From: Fasciolopsis buskii
Lineage: Eukaryota; Platyhelminthes; Trematoda; Plagiorchiida; Fasciolidae
Length of the DNA: 64,000 nt
Reading direction: 5' to 3'
Assembly (NCBI GenBank): GCA_008360955.1
Contig: LUCM01004110.1
Location: 87,790 to 151,789, forward strand
The notes beneath the pieces are model-generated. The model ran no database searches. It saw only the letters and a program-made list of their open reading frames with translations, and was not told the DNA's origin. This document shows positions 60,601 through 64,000 of the stretch, piece after piece. How positions within the stretch are numbered: position 1 is the first letter of the stretch; each line of letters starts with the position of its first letter. The position numbers were made by a program, and so were the translations under genes.

Positions 60601-61800
60601 TTGGATATTATGCATATATATCGGTATATTTCAAAAATACTTCCAGAAACATGCTTGGTTGCATGAGCAAATGTTGTTGGTGTATTGCAAGTCACATCGT
60701 ACAAGCAAGTAACCATTTGGGTACAAAATCAGGGGCAATAGCAATACAGGCATACTAAGAACACCACGGTGCTTATACGCAGCAACAATGCGTATCGCGG
60801 ACATGGAGATCAATTGGAAGATGGCGTCCGGTGTGGAGGTGTCTGAAGTATTCGGATTTAACGGGTCTATAAAATGGACATGAATGTTAAATTGCCATGA
60901 AGAAAGTTTTCAAAGACCTTGAGTTAAAGGTAAAAATTGTCAGAAAAACGAAACAGCTGACGGGAAAAGTATTTATGTTCGATAGATAACTTGTATTAAA
61001 CCGATGTGAAAATGAACGTCGGTCATTTTACCATGGGTCAAGGAGCCAAAAAAGTAGTTAGGGACCATTGAAAAATGCGGAGTGATAAAGAACACTGATG
61101 AAGAGCTTTGGATGAGGCTTGTTTAAAGACATAAAGAAAGGAAACGTGGTCGGCATTAAGGAGAGTGAGGATTGATATGATATGCGTTGAATAATATATC
61201 CGACGCTGGTAAGCCAGTGTGAAACAAAAACAGGTTTCTTTTCTCCGTTGTTTGCGTTTTTGGGCCTTGCTGATAGGGATAACTAGCATAGTGATAGCCG
61301 CGATTGCCGAGGCGAAAATTGGGGGTGATGTTTGCGAGAGATGATGGTAGCGACATCTGAAACGGGGATCTAAGTGTGAGTGCCTTCATGGCAATTGGAT
61401 GTCAACGTGATGGGAATGTTAAAAGCGGGCGGGCGGTTCCAGCAGTAAATCTTTACAATCGGGTAGGCTTGTCCGCTCAGAGTCATCGGCTTTGTGGATC
61501 ACGCTATGTGGCCTCAATATCTAGGCAGAATTGCAACGTTGTTGAGTAATGCGGATTAGAAGCAATGTCCACTTCATCGCGAGAGTGGAGCAGGTCATAT
61601 TTGTCCGTCCTGGGATAGTTGATCTAAGCCTTGGGTCGGCTTGTTTTCACAGTGTGCTGAGACGTGCGAGGATGGGGCCAGAAACTGGATGGTAGACCCT
61701 TGTCGAGATACGAGTGCAAACGCGCATAATTGGAACGGAAAAAAGGGAGAGACGGCAGTCTGGAGGTATTCCAGCTGAGGGTTATGGTGCGCACAAATCA
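60600..61800 (+). repeat. recurring segment, copy B
   Basis: The longest plus copy. It shares with copy A the TGCATGAGCAAATGTT/TTGGGTACAAAAT region, GGGTCTATAAAATGGACATGAATGTT and GAAACAAAAACAGGTTTCTTT. With copy D it shares a further 3' part (GGGATCTAAGTGTG, AATCGGGTAGGCTTGTCCGCTCAG, ATTTGTCCGTCCTGGGATAG). On the minus strand the frame ANITPNFRLGNRGYHY is also open in D. No RT follows before 61.98 kb. Confidence 0.6.
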
Positions 61801-61976
61801 AAGAACGAGAAGTGATGACTTTTATGTAGAATGAGGCTATGCCAAAATTCTCACTTGGAATGGTCTAATTTTCAAATTCTTGCATAATTAAGGGTTTATA
61901 TTGGGACATTAAATATTAGTTTAGGGGTAAGTGCGAATGTGATGTGAGTATATGTATTTTTATATACCTTGATACA

Positions 61977-61977
61977 N
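61977..61977. other. ambiguous base (N)
   Basis: The only non-ACGT symbol in the window. It sits one base before the left arm of a perfect 237-bp inverted repeat, which suggests a consensus or join problem here. Confidence 1.
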
Positions 61978-62214
61978 ACAGGGATCTAAGTGTGGGTGTC
62001 TTCGTGGCAGTTGGATGTCAGCGTGGCGGGGATGTCAGACACAGGCGGGCAGTTCCAGTGGTAAATCTGTGCAATCGGGAGGACTTGTCCGCTCAGGGAA
62101 TCGCGAGCGTTGTGCATCGGGTTATATGGTCTGGATTTCAAGGTAAACGTGCAACAGGGTCATTAGGTTACGATGGTGAATTACGCGAATAGGAAGCAAT
62201 GTCCACGTCTTCGC
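61978..62214 (+). repeat. 237-bp perfect inverted repeat, left arm
   Basis: Runs from ACAGGGATCTAAGTGTGG to CACGTCTTCGC and equals the reverse complement of 62936-63172. It is a piece of the recurring segment (compare 61372-61600 in copy B, which is clearly diverged). Confidence 0.9.
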
Positions 62215-62219
62215 AAACA

Positions 62220-62680
62220 GAAAACTAATACCACGCTCAATGATGTAAAAAAATCTTGTTGATGTGCAGAAGAAACAGCAGCGGATCTAGTACGCTTCCT
62301 TAAATAACGCCACCAGTAATCGTAAGAGGCTTGGATTAGGTCCCATTTATATCCACTACCTGCATTCCAGAGGCTAAATAAGAGCAGAACCAAGCCATAA
62401 GGAGGTTGTTATACCGGAGCTTTTGACTTTCATGGAAAGCTTGCGATGGGATACGCGATCAAAAGCATTCGTCATATGTATGGATATCACAATCACTGAA
62501 TTTCCGTCATTAGCAGCATTCGTCACTAGGTTTGGGAAATCAGTGATGCACGTAGAACATGATTTACTTTGAAAGAAACCATGTTGATCGGCGTTGATGA
62601 GGTCATGATCCAGTTACCAAGTTGTTAACTTACATTTTATTATATAGGCAGCGCAGATAATCAAAGTCATTTTTGGTACT
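62220..62680 (-). mobile_element. CR1-like LINE RT remnant joined to copy D
   Basis: Minus-strand peptides are KSCSTCITDFPNLVTNAANDGN, then ISIHMTNAFDRVSHRKLSMKV (motif A region, 62.50-62.44), LLMAWFCSYLASGMQVVDINGT (62.40-62.34) and GSVLDPLLFLLHINKI (62.29-62.24, box B). The sequence stops before the YADD box, at the inverted repeat arm. It continues the minus strand of copy D. Confidence 0.7.
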
Positions 62681-62689
62681 GACGGAAAG

Positions 62690-63960
62690 CACTTTTACGG
62701 GCCCAAACATTCCAATGTTAGGGAGAAAAACAGATGCCGCCGGGCCCAGCATGGACCAAGCAACAAAACAAATTCGGGCTGCAAAAGAATTGGCCACATA
62801 CTTCAGTGGATATGTATGCCATCAGCCCAGACATGAAACGGCGAATGATGAGCACCAAAGCGCCTGGGAAAGCAAGATGACCCAGGGCTCAGATCAACCA
62901 TCCCAGGTCGGACAAATTCGAAGTGCCCCACGGCCGCGAAGACGTGGACATTGCTTCCTATTCGCGTAATTCACCATCGTAACCTAATGACCCTGTTGCA
63001 CGTTTACCTTGAAATCCAGACCATATAACCCGATGCACAACGCTCGCGATTCCCTGAGCGGACAAGTCCTCCCGATTGCACAGATTTACCACTGGAACTG
63101 CCCGCCTGTGTCTGACATCCCCGCCACGCTGACATCCAACTGCCACGAAGACACCCACACTTAGATCCCTGTTCCGGATGCCGCTTCCATCGTCTATCGC
63201 AAACATCACCCCCAATTTTCGCCTCGGCAATCGCGGCTATCACTATACCAGTAATTGCTATCAGCTAAACCCTCCAACGCAAACAAAGCAGCAAAGAAAC
63301 CCGTTTTTGTTTCACACTGGCTCACCAGCGTCAGATATATTATTCAACCCACGTCATATCAATTCTTACTTTCCTCAATGCCGACGACGTTTTCATTCCG
63401 CATTTCTTCAAATACTGGTTAGCCGAAACTCTTCACCGGTGTTTTTCGTCCTTCTTCATTTTCAAGTGGCTTCTAACTATTTTCTTCGCTCCAGGATCCA
63501 TGATAAAATGGCCGACGTTCTTTTTCATATCCGTTTATTGTAGGGTTTCTATCGGCCATCAATACCCTCCCCGTCAGCTGTTTTGGTTTGTTTTTCAAAA
63601 GTTTTACCTTTCACTCAAGGTCTTTGGTGGCTTTCTTCATGGCAGTTTAACATTTATGTCCATTTTATAGACCCATTAAATCCGAATACTGCGGACACCC
63701 CCACACCCGACGCCATCTTCCAATCGAACTCTGCGTCCGCGATACGCAATATTGGTGCATATAAACACCGTGTTTCTCTTAGCATGCCAGTTTTGCCATT
63801 CCCCCTCATTTTGTACCCAAATGTTTATTTGCTTGTTCGATGTGACTTGCAATACTACTGTACCATTTGATCATGCAATCAAGCATGCCTCTCGAAGCAT
63901 TCGAGAAATATACCGCGATATATAGATATATTTTGAGCTGCTTGTGGTTGTCTACTCCCT
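62690..63960 (-). repeat. recurring segment, copy D
   Basis: The minus-strand copy of the segment at 57.33 and 60.6 kb. It contains the same landmarks in reverse order and the right arm of the perfect inverted repeat. On the plus strand frames ANITPNFRLGNRGYHY (63178-63543) and FNIYVHFIDPLNPNTADT (63583-63870) match the antisense frames of copies B and A. It continues on its minus strand into RT sequence at 62680. Confidence 0.6.
62936..63172 (-). repeat. 237-bp perfect inverted repeat, right arm
   Basis: Reverse complement of 61978-62214; the same 70-codon frame (RDLSVGVFVAVGC onwards) is read on the plus strand in the left arm and on the minus strand here. This arm is embedded in copy D. 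Confidence 0.9.
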
Positions 63961-64000
63961 CCACACTCGGAGTTGGTGAAGTAAACCTGCCGAGGACATT

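Overview
The window is animal genomic DNA, most likely from a parasitic flatworm and probably a digenean trematode. One split host gene has intron lengths from 81 bp to over 8 kb. The rest is dominated by decayed retroelements of the mix usual in flukes: RTE and CR1-like LINEs, Penelope-like elements (PLEs) carrying GIY-YIG endonucleases, and tRNA-derived SINEs. Base composition is near neutral, there are no operons, and long AT, GT/CA and TATG microsatellites occur. The phylum call is an inference from the element mix and gene structure; the species cannot be read from this sequence.

Minus strand, about 892-31539: a type I (cytosolic, ASPG-like) L-asparaginase / 60 kDa lysophospholipase-family gene. 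Six coding exons are firmly supported (25388-25590, 22926-23403, 14440-14689, 7600-7787, 1153-1512, 892-1071), and a short ATG exon (31453-31539) is likely. All exons join in phase with GT-AG borders and give a deduced protein of about 581 residues. The motifs TGGTIG, HGTDT, TGSQVP and RGSRVVK are all present. No ankyrin repeats are visible, although vertebrate homologues end with them. Introns 1, 3, 4 and 5 are packed with mobile elements.

Intronic elements include CR1-like LINE remnants on the minus strand (4.1-5.5 and 19.4-21.2 kb), a cluster of PLE copies at 10.4-12.8 kb with inverted flanking repeats, two SINE bodies fused head to head as a hairpin (14.0-14.2 kb), an inverted SINE-head pair (26.05-26.5 kb) and a minus-strand RTE LINE (28.8-30.1 kb).

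From about 31.5 kb to the end no host gene is confirmed. Two phase-compatible candidate exons of an unidentified minus-strand gene lie at 31.8-32.7 kb. The rest holds a minus PLE fragment (34.8-35.5), a minus CR1-like LINE (36.2-37.4), a minus RTE (42.0-43.1), a nearly full-length but broken plus RTE (43.5-47.5), an older plus RTE 3' remnant (48.5-49.3), a second PLE family (50.2-52.7), a minus Jockey/CR1-like LINE (54.8-56.3), and a cluster of CR1-like elements (56.7-64.0). That cluster contains three copies of one recurring segment of unclear class and a perfect 237-bp inverted repeat next to the only N in the window.

I found no CRISPR array, bacterial-type operon, rRNA gene or defence-like system. 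The most interesting structures are the reconstructed asparaginase gene, the PLE cluster with its flanking repeats, the SINE hairpins and the recurring 57-64 kb segment. All element gene products listed are disabled copies.
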